The position numbers and the translations under genes are program-made. Positions 1 through 8,137 of a DNA stretch of 25,697 nt are shown here, piece after piece. The stretch comes from CAZFZT01 sp964523675 (lineage in GTDB: Bacteria > Planctomycetota > Phycisphaerae > Phycisphaerales > SM1A02), in contig CAZFZT010000047.1 of assembly GCA_964523675.1 (NCBI GenBank), positions 1 through 25,697 of the forward strand, given 5' to 3'. Within the stretch, counting starts at the first letter, position 1. Every line of letters starts with the position of its first letter. The notes under the pieces were generated by a model. It was not told where the DNA came from and searched no databases. It worked only from the letters and a program-made list of their open reading frames with translations.

Positions 1-558
1 GTGATCGATCTTGTACATCTTGAGTGAGAAGACTTCCGCAAGCCGGCCGCGGATTTCATCGAGCAGCACCATGCCGCGCAGCGCGTAGGCGCCGTCTTTA
101 CCGGCCACCTGGGCCGCGGCTATGCAGACGGCGTAATAGTCATTGTGACCGAACTCACCTGCGGTGTGGCCGAGTCGAGGGTTGTAGCCGAAGTTCGTGC
201 CGTTGGAATCCCACTCGCGCACGGCTGCGGCGTTGGCAGCGATGGCCTTTTCGGGAGCGACCGCTAAGCGTGAGCCGAACATCGTTGCGCCAGCTGTTTG
301 AGCCGGACGTTCATATGCAAGCGCCTCTTCGCGCAGCACCTTGGGAGCGTTGGTGCCCAGCGCGATGGCGGAGAGGCCGCATAGCACGCTGTCTGTGTAG
401 AACAGCATCGTGCGGTCGAGAACCAGCGGGTCTGGCTCGCCGATCCGGCCCGCCATGAAGTCAACAGCGAGCTTGCCGATGCCGAACGCCTGATTGGTAT
501 TGCGAGAGAGCGTAACGGCCGATTCAATATCGACAGGTGAGGGCGTGGTGGTGATCAT
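1..558 (-). CDS. MmgE/PrpD family protein (N-terminal part, cut by window edge)
   Basis: This reading frame is open from an ATG at 558 down to the window edge, giving the first 186 residues. It resembles the MmgE/PrpD family, which includes 2-methylcitrate dehydratase and related cytoplasmic dehydratases and isomerases. The family-typical segment REWDSNGTNFGYNP is followed by GHTAGEFGHNDYY, which carries conserved polar and histidine residues. The N-terminus has the usual opening, with a conserved DRTMLFYTDSVLCGLSAIALG stretch. No Shine-Dalgarno sequence precedes the ATG; a TATCAT hexamer ends 5 nt upstream. The next gene upstream on the same strand is an amidase, separated by a repeat array, so an operon is not obvious. 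The exact substrate (2-methylcitrate, cis-aconitate or other) cannot be told from this part. Family assignment is fairly sure; function is only general. Confidence 0.85.
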   Translation of the reverse strand, partial: MITTTPSPVDIESAVTLSRNTNQAFGIGKLAVDFMAGRIGEPDPLVLDRTMLFYTDSVLCGLSAIALGTNAPKVLREEALAYERPAQTAGATMFGSRLAVAPEKAIAANAAAVREWDSNGTNFGYNPRLGHTAGEFGHNDYYAVCIAAAQVAGKDGAYALRGMVLLDEIRGRLAEVFSLKMYKIDH

Positions 559-563
559 GCCCG

Positions 564-569
564 ATGATA
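564..569 (-). promoter_or_regulatory. Candidate -10 box (TATCAT) for a leaderless mmgE/prpD transcript
   Basis: TATCAT matches the -10 consensus at five of six positions and ends 5 nt before the ATG at 558. No Shine-Dalgarno sequence and no clear -35 box are seen. The spacing would place transcription initiation at or next to the start codon. Confidence 0.3.
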
Positions 570-586
570 GAGGGTTCTGGGCCGCT

Positions 587-700
587 GGCTATCTGACTTT
601 GACTGTCGGCTAGTGGCTGTTGGCTATTCGTTCTTGGCTCTTGGCTATTGGCTGGGCAGCCGCAGGCCAAAAGCCGATTGCCGATTGCCGATCGCCGCCC
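587..700. repeat. Degenerate heptamer tandem array
   Basis: The stretch is built of 7-nt units. Positions 587-656 hold ten units of the GGCTNTT type (for example GGCTGTT at 615 and GGCTATT at 622), two or three of them strongly degenerate. After a 16-nt break, 673-700 holds four units of the GCCGATT type (673, 680, 687, 694). The array fills nearly all of the gap between the amidase stop codon (700-702 on the minus strand) and the mmgE/prpD start. It has none of the spacer structure of a CRISPR array and no coding signal. It resembles in style the short tandemly repeated repetitive (STRR) heptamers known from cyanobacteria. Confidence 0.85.
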
Positions 701-1491
701 TACCCGAACATGCGGCGGCTGCGCATCGCATTCATGTGCTGTTGCAGCTCCCCGCCGGGACAGGCCGTCACCGCCGTCTCCCATTCGCGATGAGTTCGGA
801 TGCGCGATGAGTGGACGCCATGTTGCCGCATCAACTGAGAGACATGGTCGCGAAGTGCATCGAGCTGCGCCTGCGTTGGCGACTGCTGATCGAAATTGCC
901 CATGACGAGAACGCCGATGTTGCCCTCGTTGTGGTTCCTGACATGCGCCCCTTGATACTCGACAGATCGGCATTCGAAGACGCGGCCGGCCCGGTCGATG
1001 GCGTAGTTATATCCAATGTCGCCCCAGCCGCGCCGCTCGCGATGCGCTCGGCGGATCGCTTCAAGACGGCCAGCTGACGACGACTCCGTCACGTCGAAGA
1101 ACGGATTCATGCCGTCGTGATGGACCGTAATAGCCCTGACCGCGCTCATGGGCTCAATGATCGGCAGATGTGGCGGGGCCGATGTCCAGCGCGACCGCGA
1201 AATGAGCCCCGGCAATGCATGAGGAGGCCGAGCAGGCGCGGGAATCGATGCAGATACGGGCAAAGACGCCCCACCAGCTGGCAATGGCTTCCAGGCAGGA
1301 CCGGGCATCGCTCGTGCAACAGATGCTCGTCCCGCGGTTGCGCAGCCGCTCATCAACAGCCCTGCCCCAGCAGCTCCGGCCATGGCTGAAAGCCCCAGAG
1401 CCAAAAACCGGCGGCGGGACGTTTCGGCAGCCGAAAACCGTGATTCCTCCACGGCCGGATGCAAAAGTGACTGTAGCGGTGCTTCGGACAT
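700..1491 (-). CDS. Secreted N-acetylmuramoyl-L-alanine amidase (amidase_2/PGRP fold)
   Basis: The 263-residue protein starts with a twin-arginine-like export signal (TSRRRFLALGL, residues 24-34). A hydrophobic stretch follows, ending in a lipobox-like LMSGC with Cys50, so it may be a Tat-exported lipoprotein. The catalytic domain (about residues 98-250) is of the T7-lysozyme/PGRP amidase type. It has TVHH (His124 or His125), the GYNYAID segment with the likely catalytic tyrosine, and THREWETAVTACPGG carrying His234 and Cys244. These give the His-His-Cys zinc site. Such enzymes cleave the bond between muramic acid and the stem peptide of peptidoglycan, or act on recycled anhydro-muropeptides. 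A proline- and alanine-rich linker (about 55-95) separates signal and domain. No clear Shine-Dalgarno sequence is seen, so the start is moderately sure. The stop codon abuts a heptamer array. Confidence 0.9.
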   Translation of the reverse strand: MSEAPLQSLLHPAVEESRFSAAETSRRRFLALGLSAMAGAAGAGLLMSGCATAGRASVARAMPGPAWKPLPAGGASLPVSASIPAPARPPHALPGLISRSRWTSAPPHLPIIEPMSAVRAITVHHDGMNPFFDVTESSSAGRLEAIRRAHRERRGWGDIGYNYAIDRAGRVFECRSVEYQGAHVRNHNEGNIGVLVMGNFDQQSPTQAQLDALRDHVSQLMRQHGVHSSRIRTHREWETAVTACPGGELQQHMNAMRSRRMFG

Positions 1492-1832
1492 TGGTGAGAT
1501 TCTGGCCCGTGTTCATGACGGAGAGCAACCGAGCATTCCATATCGTCAGGGTCGTCCGCCGGACTTCAGTATAGATCGGCTCGAAAGCCGCGTTGTGGGC
1601 GGTACTCCACATCGAAACTACCGCATGGCAAGGACGGTTTCAAAAAAAATAGGAATTGGGGTTGGATTTTTTGACGTATCGGGTAAATTGGGCTTAGTCC
1701 CAGTGCGCTATGGCCACCACGCGGTGGGAAGGAGAAGAGTGGAGCGGTGGCTTATCAGTCTCCGTATTCGCGACTTGCCCCTCGCAGGCGGAGCCATTGT
1801 GCTGGCGCACAGCGCCAGAGGAGGACGGTCAC
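1492..1832. other. Divergent intergenic region between amidase and haloperoxidase genes
   Basis: No convincing gene lies here. An AT-rich island at about 1638-1695 stands out from its surroundings and is the likely promoter zone. On the plus strand, TTGACG (1671-1676) is followed after 17 nt by a poor -10 (TTAGTC, 1694-1699). On the minus strand, a TATACT hexamer (1573-1568) lies 76 nt before the amidase start without a visible -35. The haloperoxidase frame stays open upstream to 1710, but that extension has no signal-peptide character and is treated as untranslated. AGAGGAGGA at 1817-1825 is a strong ribosome binding site 7 nt before the ATG at 1833 and decides that start. Confidence 0.5.
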
Positions 1833-4112
1833 ATGACCATGATGTTGAAGAGATCGCATGAGGTGCGCCGGCGGGTTTCACTTCGCCGGTTGGCATTCGG
1901 ACTTGTTCTTTGCGCAGCGTCCACTTCCCTTTTCGCGCCGGCAACTGCTCTGGCGGGTGAAAACGAATGGTCCATTGCGCGCATCTGGAATGAGCAGCTG
2001 CTGGGGGCCATTCGGCGCGACTCGGCCCGCCCGCCTGTTCACTCGCGGAACCTGTACCACGTTTCTGCAGCGATGTTCGATGCGTGGGCGGTCTACGACG
2101 AGCACGCCATCGGCGTGTTCGCAAGCGAGAAGCAGACGGCTGTCGACGTCCAGGCGGCACGCGAGGAAGCCATCAGCTATGCCGCGTATCGCGTCCTTGA
2201 GAACCGCTTCCAACACTCTCCCGGCACGGCCATCACGTTGCAAGCCATTCGCGACCAGATGCTCGACCTTGGCTATGACCCGGATGATTGGACACTTTCG
2301 GGCGATTCGCCGCGCGCCGTCGGCAACCGCTGTGCAGCCATGATCATTGCGCAGGGCTACCTCGACGGCTCAAACCAGGGTCTCAACTATGCGTATCCAC
2401 CATACTCACCGATGGCGGACGCAATGATCATGGAAGAACCCGGGAATCCAAACGGAGCCGCCTTCCCCAACAACTGGCAGGAGATCTGGCTCAATGTGCA
2501 AATTGACCAAGGCGGCAACGTTCTATCTGGCAATACCGTCCCCTTCGTTGGACCACATTGGGGATTCGTGAAACCCTTTGCGCTCAAAGAAGTGCACAAG
2601 ACCCCGGACAAGCCAGGCGTTTATCTTGACCCCGGCCCGCCGCCGATGCTCGGCGAGAGCCCGCAGGACACTGAGGACTGGATCGCGACGTTCTCCTATG
2701 TCGCCTGGTTGAATCAAGTCCTCTCGCCAGAATACGACGGAAGCGCCACGCCTTTCCCATGGACCGGCGAAACGCTGCCAGAGGTCCTCAATCTTTCACC
2801 CAAAGCATGGGGTAACAATCCGCTCGGCCAGAATACGAACCCTGGACACGGCGAAATCAACCCTGTCACCGGCGAGCCCTATGAAGACAACCTCGTGAGG
2901 CATGGCGACTACGGTCGCGTCATTGCCGAGTTCTGGGCTGACGGCCCGAAGTCCTCGACGCCGCCCGGCCACTGGAATGAAATCGCCAACGAATACATTT
3001 GCGATAACCCCAGCTTCGAGAAGCGCATTGGCGGCACCGGTCCGATCGTCGACGACCTGGAGTGGGATGTCAAGATGTACCTCGCGATCAATGGCGCTGC
3101 ACATGATGCCTCAGTCGCCACGTGGGGCATTAAGGGGTACTACGACTGGACCCGTCCGGTGCTCGCCATTCGTCATATGGCTGACAACGGCCAGTCGAGC
3201 GATCCACTCTTGCCGAGCTACCACCCGCATGGCCTGCCGCTCATTCCCGGCGTGATTGAACTCATCACCGAAGACGAGATTGGTCCCGGCGGGAAGTTCG
3301 AGCATCTGGCAGAGATGGTCGTCGACGAGAACGGCTTCCCTGTCATTGACCCGAAGACATTCGAGTTCATGTGGGACGCTTCACAGTTCGTCGGCGAAAT
3401 CGCCATCAAGAACTGGCCCGGTCCGGCCGCTGTGGTTCCTGATACAGAGATTCTCGACCCCTTCGCGCCCGCCCCCTTCGGTTTGCCCAATATCTGGATT
3501 CATCCCGACCATCAGGTGCAACCGGGCTCCTATAGCGGCGTGCGCTGGATCCGTGCCAAGCGCTGGACAACGTATCAGTCAACGACGTTTATCACGCCAC
3601 CTTTTGCCGGCTATGTCTCAGGACATACCACCTATAGCCGTTCCATCGCTGAAGTGCTTTCCGAGTTGACCGGCAGCATCTACTTCCCAGGTGGACTGGC
3701 GGTGTACGAGATTCCTGAAGGTTGGCTTGAATTCGAATACGGCCCGAGCGAGGACATCGAACTGCAATGGGCGACCTACTACGACTGCTCCGATCAGTCA
3801 GCACGTTCCCGCATCTATGGGTCGATTCACCCACCTGCCGACGATATCCCCGGCCGGTTCCTGGGTGCGCAGTTGGGACCGATCGTCATGGATCAGGCGT
3901 TCTACCACTACGGCGACGCTGAGCAGCCCCTGCCCTGTGCTGCGGACCTTTCCGGTGACTCCAGCGTCGGCATTCCTGATCTCCTCATGCTTCTCGCCGC
4001 GTGGGGCCCCTGCCCCGAGTCGTGCCCGGCGGACCTGACCGATGACGACAACGTCGGCATCCCAGACCTGCTCGCGCTGCTCGCCGCCTGGGGCGACTGC
4101 CCGACAGACTGA
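1833..4112 (+). CDS. Secreted vanadium-haloperoxidase/PAP2-superfamily protein with C-terminal dockerin-like repeats
   Basis: The 759-residue protein has a signal peptide (RRLAFGLVLCAASTSLFAPATALAG region, about residues 18-40), so it acts outside the cytoplasm. The core has the three PAP2/vanadium-haloperoxidase motifs: KGYYDWTRP (Lys434, Arg441), GYVSGHTTYSRS (Ser596, His598) and SRIYGSIHPPADD (Arg660, His666). In this superfamily these residues bind vanadate or phosphate. They support either halide oxidation with peroxide or phosphatase-like chemistry, and the halide preference cannot be read from the sequence. Residues 702-759 are two short repeats, each with a GIPDLL segment and ending LLAAWG, with paired cysteines. 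They resemble the dockerin-like C-terminal domains common in Phycisphaerae. The start is set by a strong ribosome binding site (AGAGGAGGA, 1817-1825). A strong terminator follows, so it is probably monocistronic. Confidence 0.88.
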   Translation: MTMMLKRSHEVRRRVSLRRLAFGLVLCAASTSLFAPATALAGENEWSIARIWNEQLLGAIRRDSARPPVHSRNLYHVSAAMFDAWAVYDEHAIGVFASEKQTAVDVQAAREEAISYAAYRVLENRFQHSPGTAITLQAIRDQMLDLGYDPDDWTLSGDSPRAVGNRCAAMIIAQGYLDGSNQGLNYAYPPYSPMADAMIMEEPGNPNGAAFPNNWQEIWLNVQIDQGGNVLSGNTVPFVGPHWGFVKPFALKEVHKTPDKPGVYLDPGPPPMLGESPQDTEDWIATFSYVAWLNQVLSPEYDGSATPFPWTGETLPEVLNLSPKAWGNNPLGQNTNPGHGEINPVTGEPYEDNLVRHGDYGRVIAEFWADGPKSSTPPGHWNEIANEYICDNPSFEKRIGGTGPIVDDLEWDVKMYLAINGAAHDASVATWGIKGYYDWTRPVLAIRHMADNGQSSDPLLPSYHPHGLPLIPGVIELITEDEIGPGGKFEHLAEMVVDENGFPVIDPKTFEFMWDASQFVGEIAIKNWPGPAAVVPDTEILDPFAPAPFGLPNIWIHPDHQVQPGSYSGVRWIRAKRWTTYQSTTFITPPFAGYVSGHTTYSRSIAEVLSELTGSIYFPGGLAVYEIPEGWLEFEYGPSEDIELQWATYYDCSDQSARSRIYGSIHPPADDIPGRFLGAQLGPIVMDQAFYHYGDAEQPLPCAADLSGDSSVGIPDLLMLLAAWGPCPESCPADLTDDDNVGIPDLLALLAAWGDCPTD

Positions 4113-4142
4113 TCGATCAAGCATGAGCAATGCAACGCGCTT

Positions 4143-4178
4143 CAGGCGCCGCCCTCACGGGCGGCGCCTGCTTTTTTT
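4143..4178 (+). terminator. Rho-independent terminator of the haloperoxidase gene
   Basis: There is a perfect 12-bp stem (4143-4154 with 4159-4170) with core GCGCCGCCC, a TCAC loop, then a C and seven T residues (4172-4178). It lies 30 nt after the stop codon. The stem core is the same as in the terminator at 7968-7997. Confidence 0.93.
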
Positions 4179-4543
4179 GAGTTCACGCCAGCTCCTGGCT
4201 TCGAAGTACGGCAGATTCCTTAATCCGTCCAACGAATCGCCCCCGATACCCCTCCGCACTTGCAAGACTTCGCCAGCGTGGTTAGCGTATGCCACCTTGG
4301 AGGCGCAGGTACTTCGTTCAGTTGTGTAAAGCGTTGGCAACCGGGTTCGGCGACATCCTCAGGGACTCTGAGATCGCCTGCACCGGCTGTTTCGCTCAAC
4401 GCTTCGCCATGATCTTTCAACTCTTGCGTCGTCCGAGACTTCACCCCGAAGTGGTGGTGCGCGATTGCTCAGTGGACCATGATCGCTCGCGCATCACCGG
4501 ACGACCGAGCCGGCAACTTTCACACTAGACAGGAAACATCAAC
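4179..4543. other. Intergenic leader region before the first autotransporter-like gene
   Basis: I see no supported gene in these 365 bases. The open frames (for example 4289-4528 plus and 4220-4444 minus) show no recognisable protein features. TTGCAA (4260-4265) with TAGCGT (4283-4288) at 17 nt spacing is only a weak promoter match. AGGAAA at 4531-4536 is a ribosome binding site 7 nt before the ATG at 4544. The length leaves room for a long untranslated leader. Confidence 0.4.
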
Positions 4544-7500
4544 ATGAAACATGCACGCTCAAGATTTCTTGCCCTGTTCGCAGCCGGTACGCTCGCGCTG
4601 CTTTACACATCGCCTCCTGCTCACGGCGGCGTCCAGTTTTCATGGGACGGCGGCGGCGGTGATAGCGTCTTCCAAACCGACGAAAACTGGACGGGCGACA
4701 CCGCTCCAGGCGCCGGTGACGATGCGGACTTCGACAATATCACCGACACCATCACCTTCACTGCCAATGCCAGCACCAACAATCTCGACATCCTGAACGG
4801 GTCCGATGTCGTGTTTGACCTCGGCGGCTTCACCTATTCGATCGTCAATCAACTACTGGTTGACAATAGTGCGCTTGGCATCGCCAACGGCACCGTTGCT
4901 GCGGCCACCGTCATCATCAATGCTGGCGGCTCCATCGCTGTCGATGCAGACGCCACCTTGAACGTGACTGGCGATGAAACGCTGATCGTCGGCGACGACA
5001 GCGCCGGCACGCTCGATATCGCTGGCGATGTGAACGCGGAGTCGCTGGTGGTGGGCAACCAAGCAGGCGGGGACGGCACCGTCCTCATCACGGATGGCGG
5101 GCAACTGGGCACCGGTAGCGCGGTCGTCGGTGCTGATGCCGGAGCGACCGGCGAGGTGAATATCAACGGCAATGATGGCGGAGACCCCGCGGTCGTCTCC
5201 GCGTGGGTGAATACCGGAACCATTACCATCGGCGACGCGGGCACCGGCACGGTGAATGTCGGCCACGACGGCAACGCCAGTACCGGTGACGGCGGCGCAC
5301 TCATCACTGACTCACTCATCCTCGGCAATGAAGCCACGGGCGATGGCACGCTCAACGTCGGTGAGCTGGCCAGTGTGTCAGTGACCGGCAATGCGACGCT
5401 CGTGGTTGGCCAGGCAGGGACGGGTGCGGTGAATGTCGAGTCCGGCGGCCTGCTCGAAAGCGTCAATACCGTCATTGCCGCAGATGCCGGATCCAGCGGC
5501 ACAGTCATCATCGATGGCGACGACGGCGACGCGGAACCCACTGTCTCGACATGGACCAATTCCGGAAGCATTATCGTTGCTGATGGCGGCACCGGCGAAC
5601 TCAATATTGGCCACGATGGCAACGCCAGCACGGGCAACGGCGGCGCGGTCGCCACGGACGCGCTCATCGTCGGCAATCAGGCGGGGTCGGACGGCACCGT
5701 CAACGTCGGCGCCGGCGCCACCTTGAACAGCAACTCGGCCGTCATTGCCGGCGTGGATGACGCCGTTGGTGCCGCGAACATTGCCGGCACCTGGATCAAT
5801 TCCGGCGACCTCGTCGTCGGCGTCGTGCCGGATGATGACGGCGGCGTTGCCGGCGTTCCACTCACGGATGGCCAGGTGAACGTCAGTGGCGATGGCGTAC
5901 TCGTCACGCACACCATCACGGTTGGTGAAGGCGGAGCTGTCACACAAGCGGACGACAGCGCCATTGTTGTCTCGAACGACGCCGACCTCGATCCCGACGA
6001 TGTTGAGTTTCCCGGCGCCGGCTTGCACGTCGGGGCCGGTGATGGCGCTGGCGTGCTGAACATCCTTGAAGGCGGCACCGTCACGGCAGATGACGATGTC
6101 AACGTCGGCGCAGAAGGCACCGGCACCATCAATCTCGACGGGGCCGGCTCAACGCTCACGGCAGCAAACCTCAACATCGGCTTCGACGATGCAGACCTCG
6201 ACGGCGTTGCCGCTGCGGCTGCGGACCTGACTGGTAGGGTGTTTGTCAATAATGGCGCTGAAGTCGTCGGTGACGTAACTGTTGGCGAAACCGGCCTCCT
6301 TGGCGGTGATGGCCTGATCACGGGCAACGTCAGCGTCTTCGGCTGGCTCGCGCCCGGCGCGTCCATTGGAACCATGGATATCGACGGTGATCTCGACCTG
6401 GAAGCAGGCAGCGTGCTCGAAGTCGAGTACAACGACACGCCGGTGGACATCAATGCCGAGTTCGGAATCAATCCCGCTAACCTGCCGGCCGGCTTCGAAG
6501 AGGTCTTCGAATCTGACCTCGTGGTTGTCACCGGTACTGCGACGCTGGCAGACGGCTCCACCATTCAGGTTGTCAAACTGACCGGCGGCAATCAGATCGG
6601 TGATGCGATCATCGTCATTTGCGCCAATGATGTCGTGGACGGAGGCGTCGTCGTCGAAGGAAACGAGTTCGTTGTCTGGACAGCGCAGGAGATCGCCGGT
6701 GATGAGGATTACCTGCTCTTGACCGCTGAGTTTGATCAGGATGCGTTCGATGACTTCCTCGGCAGCGTTGGCGGCAACCTCAAGGAAGTCGCTGATGCAC
6801 TCGCGGCCGGTGAACTCTTCGACATCATCGGCGCCATTGGGGACGCAGATGAAGACCTCGTCAGTCTGCTGCCACTCCAGAACGGCGCTGCCCTGGTTCA
6901 GAACCTGCAAACCTCGCGCGTCTTCAACAACTCCTTCCTTCAGGAAATGGCCGCTCATCGCTCTGGGCTTGGTGGCATTGCACTTAATGCGAGCGGAGGC
7001 CCCCTGCTGGCTTCCGCAGCGCATAACCCGATGGAACTCGCGCGGGCGATCGATGCCTTAGACCGCTCGAGCGACCCGCTCGGCATGGCGGCGATTCAGG
7101 ATGAAGGCGCATGGGGCGGCTTCCTGCGCGGAATGGGACTTTGGGATGATGTCGACTCAGATGGCGCCGACCGCATTGGACATCAGGCGCGAATCTTCGG
7201 CATCCATGGCGGCGTCCACACCAACGTCTCACCTGACTTTCTCCTCGGTATCTCGCTTGGTTACCTCAACACGGATATCGACTTCAAGGATAATTTCGGT
7301 GATGGAGATGTGCATACGGTCCGCGTCGGCCCTTACCTTTCGTGGAGCCCCGGCGGCGGCGACTTCTTCATCGATGCGTCAGTCACCTATGGCTACCACC
7401 GCAACGATGTGTCGCGCAACACCCTGATGGGAACCGCCAGTGCCGACTACAACGCGCATGACATCTCCGCGTTCGCGCAGGCAGGCATTGACTTCCTCAT

Positions 7501-7939
7501 CTTCGATCGCACAGTCCTCACCCCGATGGTAGGCGTCGAGTTCACCTGGCTTCGCACCGATTCCTACTCCGAAAGTGGCGCTGGACTCGCCAACCTTGAT
7601 GTTGACTCAGAAAGTGTTGAGTCGCTTCGACTGCGGTTGGGCGCCAAGATCTCGCATGCAATCGATCTGGCAGGATTGACCCTTGTGCCGGAGTTCTATG
7701 CTGGCTGGGCGCAGGAGGTGCTGGACGACGATCACACCCTCAACGCTTCATTCGTCGGCACCCCCGGGACGGCCTTCAGCACGAATGTGGATGGCGTCGG
7801 CAGCAGCGCTCTGCAGATTGCGGCCGGCATCTCGGCATTGTTCGACCCGAACATGGCGCTGTTCATCCGCTACGAAGGCGAGTTCCAGTCCGACCGCGAT
7901 GCCCACGGCGTCGTCGGCGGCGTGAACTTCAACTTCTGA
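4544..7939 (+). CDS. Autotransporter-like outer-membrane protein, copy 1
   Basis: The 1131-residue protein looks like a type Va autotransporter. It has a signal peptide (about 1-27, ending near PPAHGG) and a passenger of about 740 residues rich in Gly, Asp, Val, Thr and Asn. Short beta-strand repeats of the type GTLNVG and AVNVESGG suggest a right-handed beta-helix. A conserved helical linker (LLPLQNGAALVQ to AAHRSGL, about 773-807) leads to a C-terminal beta-barrel of about 277 residues (855-1131) ending in Phe. The barrel has alternating aromatic strands (WGGFLRGMGLW, RVGPYLSWSPGGGDFF, RYEGEFQSD). Such barrels insert in the outer membrane and expose the passenger. The passenger opens with a W...ENW...P...D pattern seen in other beta-helical surface proteins. 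No catalytic triad is visible, so adhesion or a structural role is more likely than proteolysis. A downstream paralogue (8138-11215) has the same plan. The passenger's role is unknown. Confidence 0.85.
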   Translation: MKHARSRFLALFAAGTLALLYTSPPAHGGVQFSWDGGGGDSVFQTDENWTGDTAPGAGDDADFDNITDTITFTANASTNNLDILNGSDVVFDLGGFTYSIVNQLLVDNSALGIANGTVAAATVIINAGGSIAVDADATLNVTGDETLIVGDDSAGTLDIAGDVNAESLVVGNQAGGDGTVLITDGGQLGTGSAVVGADAGATGEVNINGNDGGDPAVVSAWVNTGTITIGDAGTGTVNVGHDGNASTGDGGALITDSLILGNEATGDGTLNVGELASVSVTGNATLVVGQAGTGAVNVESGGLLESVNTVIAADAGSSGTVIIDGDDGDAEPTVSTWTNSGSIIVADGGTGELNIGHDGNASTGNGGAVATDALIVGNQAGSDGTVNVGAGATLNSNSAVIAGVDDAVGAANIAGTWINSGDLVVGVVPDDDGGVAGVPLTDGQVNVSGDGVLVTHTITVGEGGAVTQADDSAIVVSNDADLDPDDVEFPGAGLHVGAGDGAGVLNILEGGTVTADDDVNVGAEGTGTINLDGAGSTLTAANLNIGFDDADLDGVAAAAADLTGRVFVNNGAEVVGDVTVGETGLLGGDGLITGNVSVFGWLAPGASIGTMDIDGDLDLEAGSVLEVEYNDTPVDINAEFGINPANLPAGFEEVFESDLVVVTGTATLADGSTIQVVKLTGGNQIGDAIIVICANDVVDGGVVVEGNEFVVWTAQEIAGDEDYLLLTAEFDQDAFDDFLGSVGGNLKEVADALAAGELFDIIGAIGDADEDLVSLLPLQNGAALVQNLQTSRVFNNSFLQEMAAHRSGLGGIALNASGGPLLASAAHNPMELARAIDALDRSSDPLGMAAIQDEGAWGGFLRGMGLWDDVDSDGADRIGHQARIFGIHGGVHTNVSPDFLLGISLGYLNTDIDFKDNFGDGDVHTVRVGPYLSWSPGGGDFFIDASVTYGYHRNDVSRNTLMGTASADYNAHDISAFAQAGIDFLIFDRTVLTPMVGVEFTWLRTDSYSESGAGLANLDVDSESVESLRLRLGAKISHAIDLAGLTLVPEFYAGWAQEVLDDDHTLNASFVGTPGTAFSTNVDGVGSSALQIAAGISALFDPNMALFIRYEGEFQSDRDAHGVVGGVNFNF
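5041..5820 (+). repeat. Internal passenger repeats of autotransporter-like copy 1
   Basis: The passenger contains two long imperfect repeats and part of a third. Each begins with a VGNQAG- or LGNEAT-like turn and a run of TV-N-VG strands, then a VSAWVNTG/VSTWTNSG/GTWINSG segment. The first two end in GHDGNASTG followed by a GG turn, and the third is cut short. The GHDGNASTG blocks begin at about 5261 and 5609. A third copy of the same block occurs in the downstream paralogue at about 8679. Nucleotide identity is high within these blocks, which points to duplication or conversion. Confidence 0.75.
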
Positions 7940-7967
7940 TTGATCTCGACCATTGATTTTCAACAGC

Positions 7968-7997
7968 AAGCGCCGCCCGGCAACGGGCGGCGCTTTT
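7968..7997 (+). terminator. Rho-independent terminator after autotransporter-like copy 1
   Basis: The stem GCGCCGCCC (7970-7978) pairs with GGGCGGCGC (7985-7993) around a GGCAAC loop, extended by an AA/TT pair and followed by four T residues. It begins 28 nt after the stop codon and separates the two paralogous genes transcriptionally. Confidence 0.85.
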
Positions 7998-8021
7998 CAT
8001 GTGCACAAAGGCGGCGATTGC

Positions 8022-8050
8022 TTGCCAACTCAACGAGGTTCAGTTATCGT
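8022..8050 (+). promoter_or_regulatory. Candidate sigma-70-type promoter for autotransporter-like copy 2
   Basis: TTGCCA (8022-8027) and TATCGT (8045-8050) are separated by 17 nt and lie just after the upstream terminator. The first box matches consensus at five positions and the second at four. This would give a leader of about 80 nt before the ATG at 8138, which has AGGA (8126-8129) as ribosome binding site. Confidence 0.45.
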
Positions 8051-8137
8051 GGATCGGTTCTTGTAGCCGTGCGCAGAGCCTTTCATGTACGTTTTCGGTG
8101 AACGCGAACGGTACAACCTTTAGACAGGACGCTCGGC

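Noticed and set aside
587..700. Possible CRISPR array
   Set aside because: The units are 7 nt long with no spacers and no cas genes nearby.
1710..1832. Upstream extension of the haloperoxidase gene to 1710
   Set aside because: A strong ribosome binding site sits right before the ATG at 1833, where a proper signal peptide begins.
4220..4528. Open frames in the gap before the first autotransporter-like gene
   Set aside because: Both strands were read; no family resemblance, ribosome binding site or transposase remnant could be supported.
4849..6564. Long minus-strand open frames (4849-5676 and 5677-6564) opposite the first autotransporter-like gene
   Set aside because: They are Pro/Ser/Thr/Val-rich mirror images of the Gly/Asp/Val repeat codons and have no recognisable domains.
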